Origin: an uncultured Propionivibrio sp.
GTDB taxonomy: Bacteria > Pseudomonadota > Gammaproteobacteria > Burkholderiales > Rhodocyclaceae
NCBI GenBank assembly: GCA_938040985.1
Contig: CALHZD010000101.1
Span: 1-15,712 of the forward strand
Reading direction: 5' to 3'
Length of the DNA: 15,712 nucleotides
Position 1 is the stretch's first letter. Each line of letters starts with the position of its first letter. Positions 6,941-14,791 of this stretch are shown piece by piece. The notes below the pieces were generated by a model. The model made no database searches and was not told the origin of the DNA. It worked only from the letters and a program-made list of their open reading frames with translations. Made by a program: the position numbers and the translations under genes.

Positions 6941-6989
6941 CGCCCCGAATACGCTGACCGGAGGATAGCCTAGATAAAAGCTCGGCCGT

Positions 6990-8198
6990 TCAGCGCCCCG
7001 GCAATGCGGCGACGATATCGCGCGTATCGCGTGCGATTTCCAACTCTTCATTCGTCGGTACGACCATGACCTTGATCGCTGAATCGGCCGTCGAAATGAT
7101 CGCTTCCTTGCCGCGGACATTGTTGGCGTCGGCGTCAAGCTTGATGCCGAGCAGGGCGAGCCGGTTAACGACCGTCGCGCGGAAATCGGTGCCGTTTTCG
7201 CCAATACCGCCGGTAAAAATGATGGCATCGACACGCCCCAGCTCGATGGCGTAAGCGCCGATGTATTTCAGGCTACGATGGCACAGAACGTCGAGCGCCA
7301 GTTGAGCGCGGACATTGCCTTGCGCGGCCGCTATTTCGACGTCGCGCATGTCGGAGCTGACGCCGGAAATGCCGAGCAGCCCGGATTGTTTGTTGAGCAC
7401 GACGTCGATATCGTCAATCGACAAACTGCTGGTGTCGGCCAGAAAGCGGAGCACGCCGGGGTCGATGTCGCCGCTGCGCGTGCCCATGACCATGCCTTCG
7501 AGCGGCGTCATACCCATGCTGGTATCGTAGGACTTGCCGTTTTTGATCCCCGTAAACGACGAGCCGTTGCCCATGTGGCAGGTAATGCAGTTGAAGCGAT
7601 CCAGGGCGATGCCGAGAATCTGCGCGGCGCGCTCGGAAACGAAGCGGTGCGAGGTGCCGTGAAAGCCGTAGCGGCGGACGTGGAGCTTTTCATACCATTC
7701 GTAAGGCACGGCATACAGGTAGGATTCGGGCGGCATTGTGGTATGGAAGGCGGTATCGAAAACAGCGACGTTCGGCACGCCCGGCAGGTCCTGCATCATG
7801 GCCTTGATGCCGGTGATGTTCGGCGGATTGTGCAATGGCGCCAGCGGGATGTTTTCCTGGAGTACGGCGATCACCCTGTCGTCGACGAGCACGGACTTGG
7901 AGAACTTTTCCGCGCCATGCACGACCCGGTGCCCCACGGCGGTGATGTCGGCCAGCGATTTGATGACGCCGGTTTTGGCATCGACCAGCAGCTCGAGAAT
8001 GTGCGCAATAGCCGCAGCATGGTCGGCCACGTGCAGCACCTCGCGTATTTTTTCGCCGCCGACCGGCTCGTAGGTGAGCGCCGCGTCCTGCATGCCGATG
8101 CGCTCAACCAGGCCGCTCGCCACCCGCCGCTCGTTGCTCATGTCCAGCAACTGGTACTTAAAGGAAGAACTCCCGCAATTCAATACAAAAACGAACAT
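6990..8198 (-). CDS. ackA: Acetate kinase
   Basis: This cytoplasmic enzyme interconverts acetate + ATP with acetyl phosphate + ADP. Starting at the ATG at 8198 gives 402 aa, the normal length, opening FVLNCGSSSFKYQLL. Active-site residues known from the Methanosarcina enzyme align at the same numbers or within one: N7, R91 (HRVVHG), D148 (FDTAFH), H180 (RYGFHGTSH), R241 (GTRSGDIDPG), the nucleotide loop GGIGENG (330-336) and E385 (TNEELEIA). The frame stays open for 37 more codons upstream, but that part is unrelated to the family and includes the 10-bp repeats, so the shorter start is chosen; AGGG lies about 9-10 nt before it. No pta or phosphoketolase gene is adjacent. It is divergent from nrdJ. 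Confidence 0.97.
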   Translation of the reverse strand: MFVFVLNCGSSSFKYQLLDMSNERRVASGLVERIGMQDAALTYEPVGGEKIREVLHVADHAAAIAHILELLVDAKTGVIKSLADITAVGHRVVHGAEKFSKSVLVDDRVIAVLQENIPLAPLHNPPNITGIKAMMQDLPGVPNVAVFDTAFHTTMPPESYLYAVPYEWYEKLHVRRYGFHGTSHRFVSERAAQILGIALDRFNCITCHMGNGSSFTGIKNGKSYDTSMGMTPLEGMVMGTRSGDIDPGVLRFLADTSSLSIDDIDVVLNKQSGLLGISGVSSDMRDVEIAAAQGNVRAQLALDVLCHRSLKYIGAYAIELGRVDAIIFTGGIGENGTDFRATVVNRLALLGIKLDADANNVRGKEAIISTADSAIKVMVVPTNEELEIARDTRDIVAALPGR

Positions 8199-8210
8199 GA
8201 TGTTTACCCT

Positions 8211-8250
8211 GCCTTTCCGTGCCTCTCCGTGTCTTTCCGCGTTTTTCTGA
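8211..8250. repeat. Imperfect 10-bp tandem repeat in the ackA leader
   Basis: Four successive 10-mers decay from a common unit: GCCTTTCCGT, GCCTCTCCGT, GTCTTTCCGC, GTTTTTCTGA. They start 12 nt before the ackA ATG (minus strand), so transcripts carry purine-rich copies (ACGGAAAGGC-like) near the Shine-Dalgarno. They might provide extra ribosome-binding sequence. Confidence 0.7.
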
Positions 8251-8365
8251 ATTTTCCGCTTTGACTGTTTTGTCCTGTTCTCCTTTTTGACACTTTCAAC
8301 GCCAGGCAAGCCATTTTCAAGCGTGTAATTTCACCCGTCCGCCAGCATGAACCTCTTTCCGTTGC

Positions 8366-8393
8366 ATTCTACCCAAGCCAGACAAGCAGGCAA
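8366..8393 (-). promoter_or_regulatory. Probable ackA promoter
   Basis: On the minus strand TTGCCT (8388-8393) and TAGAAT (8366-8371) are separated by 16 bp. A start near 8360 would give a leader of about 160 nt that includes the 10-bp repeats. This is motif inspection only. Confidence 0.4.
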
Positions 8394-8709
8394 CAAAAAA
8401 CTGTGTCCAGAATGTATGCGTCCGCCGAAAGGTTTTTATAAACCCATGATTCAAGCCGACTTTTAGGATAAATACCGCTGACCAGTAGAACTAAATATAG
8501 TTGGTTTTTTGCATTCGAATACTAGATGTAGTAATTTACGGGACATCGCCACATCGCCTGTGCGATGTTTTCAGGTCATGGCGAACGCCGCCGGCCGCCG
8601 CGATCCGGACCCGGTGCATGATTTTCCTGGCTGGCCGCATAGTGGGTCAGCTATCAAAGACATTCCATCCCAATCTGTCTGAATCTACCCAGAATTCAAG
8701 GAACCTCCC
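8394..8709 (+). promoter_or_regulatory. nrdJ upstream region with palindrome and hairpin
   Basis: The spacer holds an A+T-rich inverted repeat AACTA-AATA-TAGTT (8489-8502), similar in size and A+T content to an NrdR box, though the match to that consensus is not convincing. A weak promoter could be TTGCAT (8509-8514) plus TAATTT (8532-8537). Further down, ACATCGC (8551-8557) pairs with GCGATGT (8562-8568) around a 4-nt loop; ACATCGCC is also duplicated in tandem (8543-8550, 8551-8558). AAGGAA (8699-8704) is the nrdJ Shine-Dalgarno. I see no B12-box of a cobalamin riboswitch. Confidence 0.35.
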
Positions 8710-11592
8710 ATGAGCCAGAGTGAACAGCAACTATCTTTCTCCGAAGTCGCCCAAGCGCCGGAAATTCCGCCCTTAACCGAGCAGGAAATTTCCAGCGAAG
8801 TGCTTGCCGAAAAATACGCCAAGGGCGCCGAGATCAACGTTCATGACGTGCGTCGCCGCGTCGCCCGGGCGCTCGCCGCCCAGGAAGAAGAAAAGATGCG
8901 CGCCAAATGGGAAGAACGATTCCTGTGGGCGCAGGAAAACGGCTTTATTCCAGCCGGACGCATCAATTCAGCCGCCGGCACGCCGCTGGCGGCAACGCTT
9001 ATCAACTGTTTCGTGCAACCGGTGGGGGATTCGATCGTCGAATTCGTCGATGGCCGCCCCGGCATTTACAGCGCACTGGCCGAAGCGGCCGAAACCATGC
9101 GGCGCGGCGGCGGCGTCGGCTATGATTTTTCTTCGATCCGCCCGCAAGGCGCGCAGGTCAAGGGCACGCAATCGCGCGCATCCGGGCCGGTGTCCTACAT
9201 GCGCGTGTTCGATCGTTCCTGCGAAACCGTCGAATCCGCCGGCGCGCGGCGCGGCGCACAGATGGGCGTCCTGCGCTGCGATCATCCGGATATTGAGGTT
9301 TTCATCCACGCCAAGGATAAAGGCGACCTGACGAACTTTAATATTTCGATCGGCGTGACCGACAGTTTTATGCAGGCTGTCGAGGAAGATGGCGACGTCG
9401 AACTCGTACACCGCGCCGAACCGAACGCCGATATGAAAGCGGGCGGCGCCTACCAGCGCGACGACGGAATGTGGGTCTATCACAAAGTCCGCGCCCGCGA
9501 TCTCTGGGATCAGGTCATGAAATCCACCTATGACCACGCCGAACCGGGCATCCTTTTCCTGGACCGTATGAACAGGGATAACAACCTCTATTACTGCGAG
9601 CAGATTGAGGCGACCAACCCCTGCGCAGAGCAGCCCCTGCCCCCGTACGGTTGCTGCTGCCTCGGTTCGGTCAATCTGACATTGTTCGTCAGGCGCCCGT
9701 TTTCCGACCGCGCCGAATTCGACTTTGAAGCCTTCGGCGAAGTCATCAAGGTGTCAACGCGCATGCTCGACAATGTGCTGGACGTCACGGCCTGGCCGCT
9801 GGAACGCCAACGCCAGGAAGCGGCCAGCAAGCGCCGCATCGGTCTGGGCTTTACCGGTCTGGGCGACGCTCTGTGCATGCTGGGTCTGCGTTATGACACC
9901 ACGGCGGCAACCGCGATGGGCGCGCGTATTTCCGAATTCATGCGCGATACGGCTTATCTTTCCTCGGTTGAACTGGCCAAGGAGCGCGGCGCCTTTCCGT
10001 TGTTCAACGCCGAGCTGTACCTTTCCGGCGGCAATTTCGCTTCGCGCCTGCCCGCTGCAATCAAGGCCGAAATCCGCAAGCATGGCCTGCGCAATTCGCA
10101 CCTTCTCTCGATCGCGCCCACCGGCACCATCTCGCTGGCCTTTGCCGATAACGCCTCAAACGGCATCGAACCGCCCTTTTCCTGGACTTACAACCGCAAA
10201 AAACGGATGCCGGACGGTACGCTCAAGGAATACGCGGTGGAAGATTATGCCTGGCGCTTATTCCGCCATCTTGGCGGCGATGTCGAGCGCCTGCCGGATT
10301 ACTTCATCACCGCGCTGGAAATTTCGGCCAAGGCGCACAAAGACATGGTCGCCGCCGTTGCCCCCTACATTGACACTTCGATTTCGAAAACGGTCAACGT
10401 GCCGGCCGAATATCCCTACGAAGATTTTCAGGATCTGTATATGTCGGCCTGGAAGTCCGGATTAAAAGGGCTGGCGACCTATCGCCCCAACAGCGTGCTC
10501 GGCTCAGTCCTTTCGGTCGAGCCGAAAAAGGCCGACGAGAAGAAGCAGCCACAAGACTTTGTCAATGGCGATGCTAACCGACGCCTGTCGATCAAAACGT
10601 TGCCCGCGCCTGTACTTGCCAGCCTGCGCTGGCCGGGGCGCCCCGAGTTGCCGGAAGGCAACCTGGCCTGGACGTATATGATCGAGCACGAACTCGGTAA
10701 ATTTGCGCTGTTCGTCGGTCATGTCGAACAAGAAGGACGCGTCTGGCCGTTCGAAGCCTGGGTCAATGGCCCTGCGCAACCGCGCGGCCTGGGCGCCGTC
10801 GCGAAAACGCTGTCAATGGATATGCGCGCCGACGACCACGGCTGGCTCAAACTTAAGCTCGAATCGCTTGCGCGTACGCCTGATGGCGAGGGCTTCGACA
10901 TGCCCTTCCCGCCGTATGGCGAACGCAAACGCATGCCTTCCGTCGTTTCGGCCATGGCCAGGCTGATTGAATACCGCGTCAAGCAGCTCGACGCTTTTAA
11001 TAAATCCGGCCCCACCCCCGTGCTCGACGCGCTGTTCAGCCTCAAAGAGCCGAAGACCGGAACCGACGGCACCTTGTCCTGGACGGTCGATATCTATAAT
11101 CCGGCGACCGAGGAAGATTTTGTTCTTGGCCTCAAGGAAATCACGTTGCCTGATGGCGTCACGCGTCCTTACTCGGTCTGGCTATCCGGCAATTACCCGC
11201 GCGCACTTGACGGCCTGACCAAACTGCTTTCGCTCGACATGCGCGTGCTCGATCCGGCCTGGATCGGCATGAAGCTGCGCAAGTTGCTCGATTACCCGGA
11301 ACCGCTGGGCGACTTTATGGCTTTCGTTCCAGGTTCGCGCAAACAGCAGACCTATCCGTCAACCGTTGCCTACATCGCACGGCTCATCATCCACCGCTAC
11401 GCGATGCTTGGCATCCTCGACGAAAACGGACTGCCTTTGCAGCAGATGGGAATTCTGGAGGCGCCAGCCAGCCGTACCTCGCCCAAACCTACCGCGGGCA
11501 AGTTATGTGCCGAATGCGGCAACTACACGATGATCCGCAAGGATGGCTGTGACTTCTGCACGGCCTGCGGCGCTGTCGGTACCTGCGGTTAA
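8710..11592 (+). CDS. nrdJ: Adenosylcobalamin-dependent (class II) ribonucleoside-diphosphate reductase
   Basis: The 960-aa protein reduces ribonucleotides to deoxyribonucleotides using B12 to generate the thiyl radical, so it works with or without oxygen. Features in order: active-site cysteine C100 (LINCFVQP), GGGVGYDFSSIRP (133-145), the NPCAEQPLPPYG block (303-314) whose C305 and E307 are the radical cysteine and general base, then an unusual CCC (315-317) and LGSVNL. The phosphate-binding APTGTIS is at 469-475. Residues about 638-765 and 784-903 are two copies of a TSCPD-like domain. The end (933-959) is a CxxC...CxxCxxC zinc-ribbon-like tail with cysteines at 933, 936, 947, 950, 953 and 959. 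AAGGAA precedes the ATG by 5 nt. It stands alone and is divergent from ackA. Confidence 0.96.
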   Translation: MSQSEQQLSFSEVAQAPEIPPLTEQEISSEVLAEKYAKGAEINVHDVRRRVARALAAQEEEKMRAKWEERFLWAQENGFIPAGRINSAAGTPLAATLINCFVQPVGDSIVEFVDGRPGIYSALAEAAETMRRGGGVGYDFSSIRPQGAQVKGTQSRASGPVSYMRVFDRSCETVESAGARRGAQMGVLRCDHPDIEVFIHAKDKGDLTNFNISIGVTDSFMQAVEEDGDVELVHRAEPNADMKAGGAYQRDDGMWVYHKVRARDLWDQVMKSTYDHAEPGILFLDRMNRDNNLYYCEQIEATNPCAEQPLPPYGCCCLGSVNLTLFVRRPFSDRAEFDFEAFGEVIKVSTRMLDNVLDVTAWPLERQRQEAASKRRIGLGFTGLGDALCMLGLRYDTTAATAMGARISEFMRDTAYLSSVELAKERGAFPLFNAELYLSGGNFASRLPAAIKAEIRKHGLRNSHLLSIAPTGTISLAFADNASNGIEPPFSWTYNRKKRMPDGTLKEYAVEDYAWRLFRHLGGDVERLPDYFITALEISAKAHKDMVAAVAPYIDTSISKTVNVPAEYPYEDFQDLYMSAWKSGLKGLATYRPNSVLGSVLSVEPKKADEKKQPQDFVNGDANRRLSIKTLPAPVLASLRWPGRPELPEGNLAWTYMIEHELGKFALFVGHVEQEGRVWPFEAWVNGPAQPRGLGAVAKTLSMDMRADDHGWLKLKLESLARTPDGEGFDMPFPPYGERKRMPSVVSAMARLIEYRVKQLDAFNKSGPTPVLDALFSLKEPKTGTDGTLSWTVDIYNPATEEDFVLGLKEITLPDGVTRPYSVWLSGNYPRALDGLTKLLSLDMRVLDPAWIGMKLRKLLDYPEPLGDFMAFVPGSRKQQTYPSTVAYIARLIIHRYAMLGILDENGLPLQQMGILEAPASRTSPKPTAGKLCAECGNYTMIRKDGCDFCTACGAVGTCG

Positions 11593-11611
11593 AGAATCGA
11601 AGTCAAGTGAT

Positions 11612-11647
11612 TGCAGCGCCGCGTCGCATCATCCGCGTGGCGCTGCA
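11612..11647 (+). terminator. Stem-loop after nrdJ
   Basis: TGCAGCGCC (11612-11620) and GGCGCTGCA (11639-11647) form a perfect 9-bp stem, extendable inward with G-U and G-C pairs. It begins 19 nt after the nrdJ stop. No T-run follows, so it may act as a 3' stabiliser or a weak or Rho-assisted terminator. Confidence 0.5.
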
Positions 11648-11942
11648 TGAATAACGCAATGTAAATATCTCTTACAGGCAAAACTCCTCAGTTTTATCCG
11701 CGAACGTAGATCATCCGCCATACTCCCGCCTTGGGCAGATCGTGTCAAACGTCTACGAATCATCTGAAAGCATTTTCAGGTACAGTGCGCCTCGTGTTCA
11801 GCAGCGAACATCGCAATTGTCGACAAGCCGTACGGCCAGCCGGCGCATAACGGTGGCCTTTATTGCCGAAGGATTTCGTAGAAAAAAATCGATACCCTGA
11901 CGGTACGCTACCGTTATAAATCACTTTGCCTGTGCACAAACC
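11648..11942 (+). promoter_or_regulatory. Leader region of the TRIC-family gene, with palindrome
   Basis: I see no gene here. A perfect palindrome ACGGTA-CGC-TACCGT (11900-11914) directly abuts a -10-like TATAAA (11915-11920), 22 nt before the ATG at 11943. No convincing -35 is visible. The palindrome could be an operator or simply an RNA hairpin near the start. No strong Shine-Dalgarno is seen. Confidence 0.3.
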
Positions 11943-12611
11943 ATGCTGCCGATCATTCCCGCCATTCCTCTTGACAGCATCGAGCAGGCGCTTTATGCCT
12001 CAGCCGACATCACGGCAGCCTTCGTCGCATCGATCAGCGGCGCCCAGGCCGCGCGGCAACGCCGGCTCGACCTGTTTGGCCTCATCATCATCGCTTATCT
12101 CACGGCCATGGCGGGCGGAATCTTTCGTGACCTCTGCATCGGCGCCCTGCCGCCCATCGGACTGGCCGATTGGCGCTACCTCTGCGCGACACTGGCCGGC
12201 GGCGCAATCGTGCTCTATGCGCCGCAATGGTTTGACCGCTTCAAACATCCTGTGGCTTTTTTTGATGCGCTGGCACTCGGTTTTTACGCCATCGTCGGAG
12301 CGCAAAAAGCGCTTTTTTACGGCCATAACGCCCAGGTCGCCATCCTGCTGGGCACAGCAACGGCAGTCGGTGGCGGTGTAGTCCGTGACATCCTGCTTGC
12401 CCGCATTCCCAATATTCTCCGTAAGGAAATCTATGCCGTCGCGGCACTGACCGGCGCAGGCATTCAGGTGCTTGGCAACACACTCGGCTGGTCGGCTACT
12501 TTTACCCCCTGGCTTGGCGCTTCGGCCTGTATTCTCATTCGCCTGCTGTCATTGAAATATGGCTGGCATCTGCCGCTTTCTCGAACCGAAGATGAGGAGC
12601 CAACACGGTAA
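11943..12611 (+). CDS. Trimeric intracellular cation (TRIC) channel family protein (YicG/UPF0126)
   Basis: The 222-aa membrane protein shows the internal duplication typical of the family. Each half has a helix run ending in a glycine-rich motif followed by RD: AMAGGIFRDLCIGALPP (residues 55-71) and AVGGGVVRDILLARIP (141-156). Each is preceded by a related helix (DITAAFVASISGAQAA at 22-37; FFDALALGFYAIVGAQKA at 106-123). About seven membrane segments fit known bacterial TRIC homologues, which form K+/cation-permeable trimers; the physiological role here is unknown. The charged tail SRTEDEEPTR is probably outside the membrane domain. It stands alone, followed by a repeat cluster. Confidence 0.92.
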   Translation: MLPIIPAIPLDSIEQALYASADITAAFVASISGAQAARQRRLDLFGLIIIAYLTAMAGGIFRDLCIGALPPIGLADWRYLCATLAGGAIVLYAPQWFDRFKHPVAFFDALALGFYAIVGAQKALFYGHNAQVAILLGTATAVGGGVVRDILLARIPNILRKEIYAVAALTGAGIQVLGNTLGWSATFTPWLGASACILIRLLSLKYGWHLPLSRTEDEEPTR

Positions 12612-12623
12612 AAGCGCATCAAA

Positions 12624-12864
12624 GGCGCCTGCCCTGTAGCCCTTGTAAATAGGGCATCTCAGAGGCGGCGCCCGGAGATCCTTTATCCACGCGGGTTTCA
12701 GAGGGGCTGGAATCGCCCTGTTGTCGCGGACTCCGGCGGTATCTGGCCGGCTGGCGATAGTGGACTAGCTACAACTGTCTGGCCTGAAGCCCGCGTATTT
12801 CGGGCATCTCCAGGCACACCATCGGAAACCCTTTATCCACGTAGGCTTCCTGGCGCCTCCCCGG
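12624..12864. repeat. REP-like repeat cluster C (about five units in inverted pairs)
   Basis: Approximate units: 12624-12666 (minus), 12668-12706 (plus), 12708-12738 (plus, degenerate), 12781-12815 (minus) and 12822-12864 (plus). The cores include CCTTTATCCACGCGGG (12680-12695) and CCCTTTATCCACGTAGG (12829-12845), near-identical to copies in clusters A and B. Units 1/2 and 4/5 face each other. The array fills the spacer between the convergent TRIC gene and the small exported-protein gene. Confidence 0.75.
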
Positions 12865-12887
12865 AAACGCCTTACCCAGCCGACGAT

Positions 12888-13190
12888 TTACGGCCGCGTC
12901 CGGTAAACCTCGCGTCCGGCATTGCGGATGTCACGGCGCAATTGCCGCCGCTCTTCTGGCGACAGGCGACGAAAATGCTGCACTTCGAAAGGCGGTTCCT
13001 CGGCATGTTCATACCCATGCGCTTGCGAAGGTGCGCGCTCGCTAAAATTTTCCCCTTGTGGCGATACCCAGGCGGCCGGGCGCTGACCGCGCGGTGATTC
13101 GCCGCCCTCCCCGCGCCTTGCGTGAGCGTATGACGCAGACAGCCCCAATAACACCGCCAATGCTGCGATGAAATGAAAGCGCTGTTTCAT
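12888..13190 (-). CDS. Small exported basic/acidic protein of unknown function
   Basis: From the ATG at 13190 the product is 100 aa, opening MKQRFHFIAALAVLLGLSASYAHA. This is a clear Sec signal peptide with a likely cut after AHA near residue 24. The in-frame ATG at 13202 would add four residues; GGAC about 9 nt before 13190 favours the shorter form. The mature part is rich in Arg, Glu, Gly and Pro, with no cysteines. It ends in the charged helix LSPEERRQLRRDIRNAGREVY, a tail I recall from other short betaproteobacterial exported proteins without assigned function. It lies downstream of envZ in the same direction, with a CRP-type site in the 243-bp gap, so it is probably a separate transcription unit. 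Confidence 0.7.
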   Translation of the reverse strand: MKQRFHFIAALAVLLGLSASYAHARRGEGGESPRGQRPAAWVSPQGENFSERAPSQAHGYEHAEEPPFEVQHFRRLSPEERRQLRRDIRNAGREVYRTRP

Positions 13191-13290
13191 GGTGTTGTCC
13201 ATCAAATGACTTTACAGGGCATAAAAAGTAAAGGGGCGGATGTTGGCGTTGTGCTTGGTCGGTACTTTGATGCGTTGCGAAAATATTGTC

Positions 13291-13306
13291 TGTGAACTAA
13301 GTCACA
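13291..13306. promoter_or_regulatory. CRP-type binding site
   Basis: TGTGAACTAAGTCACA has both TGTGA and TCACA half-sites with the 6-nt spacer of the E. coli CRP consensus. It is centred about 108 bp upstream of the small exported-protein ATG (13190) and about 135 bp past the envZ stop. A CRP/Vfr-like activator is the inferred binder; an FNR/ANR site would instead read TTGAT-N4-ATCAA. Confidence 0.55.
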
Positions 13307-13433
13307 TCGCTTTCTGGAAGTACTGAAAAAATGAGGCCAATGATACAGAACACATGCTTCCCCGCCCCGCTTCAAGATGTAATGATTTGTTTCCCGGCCA
13401 TGCTGTGACAGGCGCGCCGCTGGCAATATTGCT

Positions 13434-14774
13434 TCAGGCTTGATGATCTTCTTTCGGGTGAGCGGCAAGCGGCAGTTGAAGGCGGGCAAGCAGGCCGCCG
13501 CCCGCACGTGGATGCAGGTGCAGGCTGCCGCCGTGCAGGCGTGCGATGCGCTCGACAATCGCCAGTCCCAATCCTGTGCCATCGACGTTGCTGCGTGCAG
13601 CGTTATGGCGGGTAAAGGGGCGCTTGAGCCGTTCCAGCTCCTCAGGCGGAATGCCCGGGCCACGATCCATGATATCGACCCAAAGATGGCCCTTTGTCTG
13701 GCAAGCGGCAATCGTAATCTCGCCGCCGCCATATTTCCGGGCATTGTCGATCAGATTGGTCAAGGCGCGGGTCAGCGCTTTGCGCCGAACGGCCAGCGGC
13801 GGCAGCGTGTCGAGATGCACCGTCAGATTACAATCCGCCGTGCGACGAACAGATTCGGCGACCTGCCGGATCAGGGCGCCGACATCGCACGGCTCGATCG
13901 GTTCGTCATTACCGCGCGCGTAATCGAGAAACTGGCCGATGATGGCGTCCATCTGCTCGATGTCGCTGGCAACAGCCTGGCGCGCCGTCTCATCGGCAAT
14001 CGACATTTCCGATTCCAGCCGCAAACGCGCCAGCGGCGTGCGCAGGTCATGCGAAATACCTGCCAGCACTTCGGCGCGTTCGGCATCCATGCGTTTGAGA
14101 TCTTCCGACATGCGGTTGAATGAAGCGGCCAATTGCGCCAATTCGCAGGCGCCATTTTCGGGAACCGGCTCAGGATGTAGACCAAGCCCCACCGCTTGCG
14201 CCGCTTCCATCAACTTGCGCAATGGCCGCGTAATGCGGGAAACGATTAGCCAGGCCACCAGCATCGCCAGCAACAGGGCCAGACATCCCCAGCCCAACCA
14301 ATACAGCGGAAACTCGCTCTCAGCGCGTTTGCCCGGCAGCATGAGCCAGTATTCGGCCTCCTCAGCGGCATAGAGCGGAAAACTGACCCAGATGCCGGGC
14401 TGATCGTTGATTGTGCCCGCAAACCGTGTTTCAGCCCCCAGTTCGGCACGCGTTGCGGCAATAAAATCGCGGAAAAATGGCGTATCGGGCAAATCCTTAA
14501 CGACATCACCCGGTTCAATCGGATAAATCTGCACGCCTTCATTTTCAGCAAGATCACGCAGCAAAGCCATGCGCCACTCGGGATTGGCGGCAACCAAGGC
14601 TGCCCGAGTCAGATTGACGACACTGACCGTGAGCTGGCCGAGTTGCCGGGCGCGCGGTGCGTGTTCAGTGAGGGTGATCAGTGTCGCCCAGATGGAAATG
14701 CAGACAGCCAGCAAAATGCTGATCAGCAGAAAAGTACGAACAAGCAGCGTGCGTGGATAAAAACGGCTGAGCAT
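13434..14774 (-). CDS. envZ: EnvZ-type sensor histidine kinase
   Basis: Starting at the ATG at 14774, 17 nt after ompR, gives 446 aa. TM1 is about residues 13-36, the periplasmic sensor about 37-156, TM2 157-178 and HAMP 179-231. The dimerisation/phosphoacceptor motif SHDLRTPLARLRLE has H242. The ATP-binding domain shows the N box TNLIDNARKYGG (N344), DRGPGIPPEE (370-379) and DGTGLGLAIVERIARLHGG (398-416). It senses envelope state and phosphorylates or dephosphorylates OmpR. The frame extends 21 codons further upstream into ompR, but that stretch lacks kinase similarity. The gene order ompR-envZ and short spacing indicate one operon. The stop lies next to a 10-bp palindrome, GCAATATTGC (13423-13432). 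Confidence 0.95.
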   Translation of the reverse strand: MLSRFYPRTLLVRTFLLISILLAVCISIWATLITLTEHAPRARQLGQLTVSVVNLTRAALVAANPEWRMALLRDLAENEGVQIYPIEPGDVVKDLPDTPFFRDFIAATRAELGAETRFAGTINDQPGIWVSFPLYAAEEAEYWLMLPGKRAESEFPLYWLGWGCLALLLAMLVAWLIVSRITRPLRKLMEAAQAVGLGLHPEPVPENGACELAQLAASFNRMSEDLKRMDAERAEVLAGISHDLRTPLARLRLESEMSIADETARQAVASDIEQMDAIIGQFLDYARGNDEPIEPCDVGALIRQVAESVRRTADCNLTVHLDTLPPLAVRRKALTRALTNLIDNARKYGGGEITIAACQTKGHLWVDIMDRGPGIPPEELERLKRPFTRHNAARSNVDGTGLGLAIVERIARLHGGSLHLHPRAGGGLLARLQLPLAAHPKEDHQA

Positions 14775-14791
14775 TTCCGCACCATTGAGTG

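Noticed and set aside
7278..8264. Plus-strand frame of 328 codons opposite ackA
   Set aside because: It is antisense to a catalytically complete acetate kinase; composition is typical of a shadow frame.
8310..8709. Cobalamin riboswitch before nrdJ
   Set aside because: I looked for a B12-box (GCCACTG-like) and the long paired leader and did not find them; a covariance-model scan would settle it.
8501..8713. Possible 70-codon gene upstream of nrdJ
   Set aside because: No Shine-Dalgarno, no recognisable motif, and it runs through the hairpin and G+C-rich leader into the nrdJ start.
13440..14123. Plus-strand frame of 227 codons opposite envZ
   Set aside because: It overlaps the conserved kinase core in antisense and has no family features.
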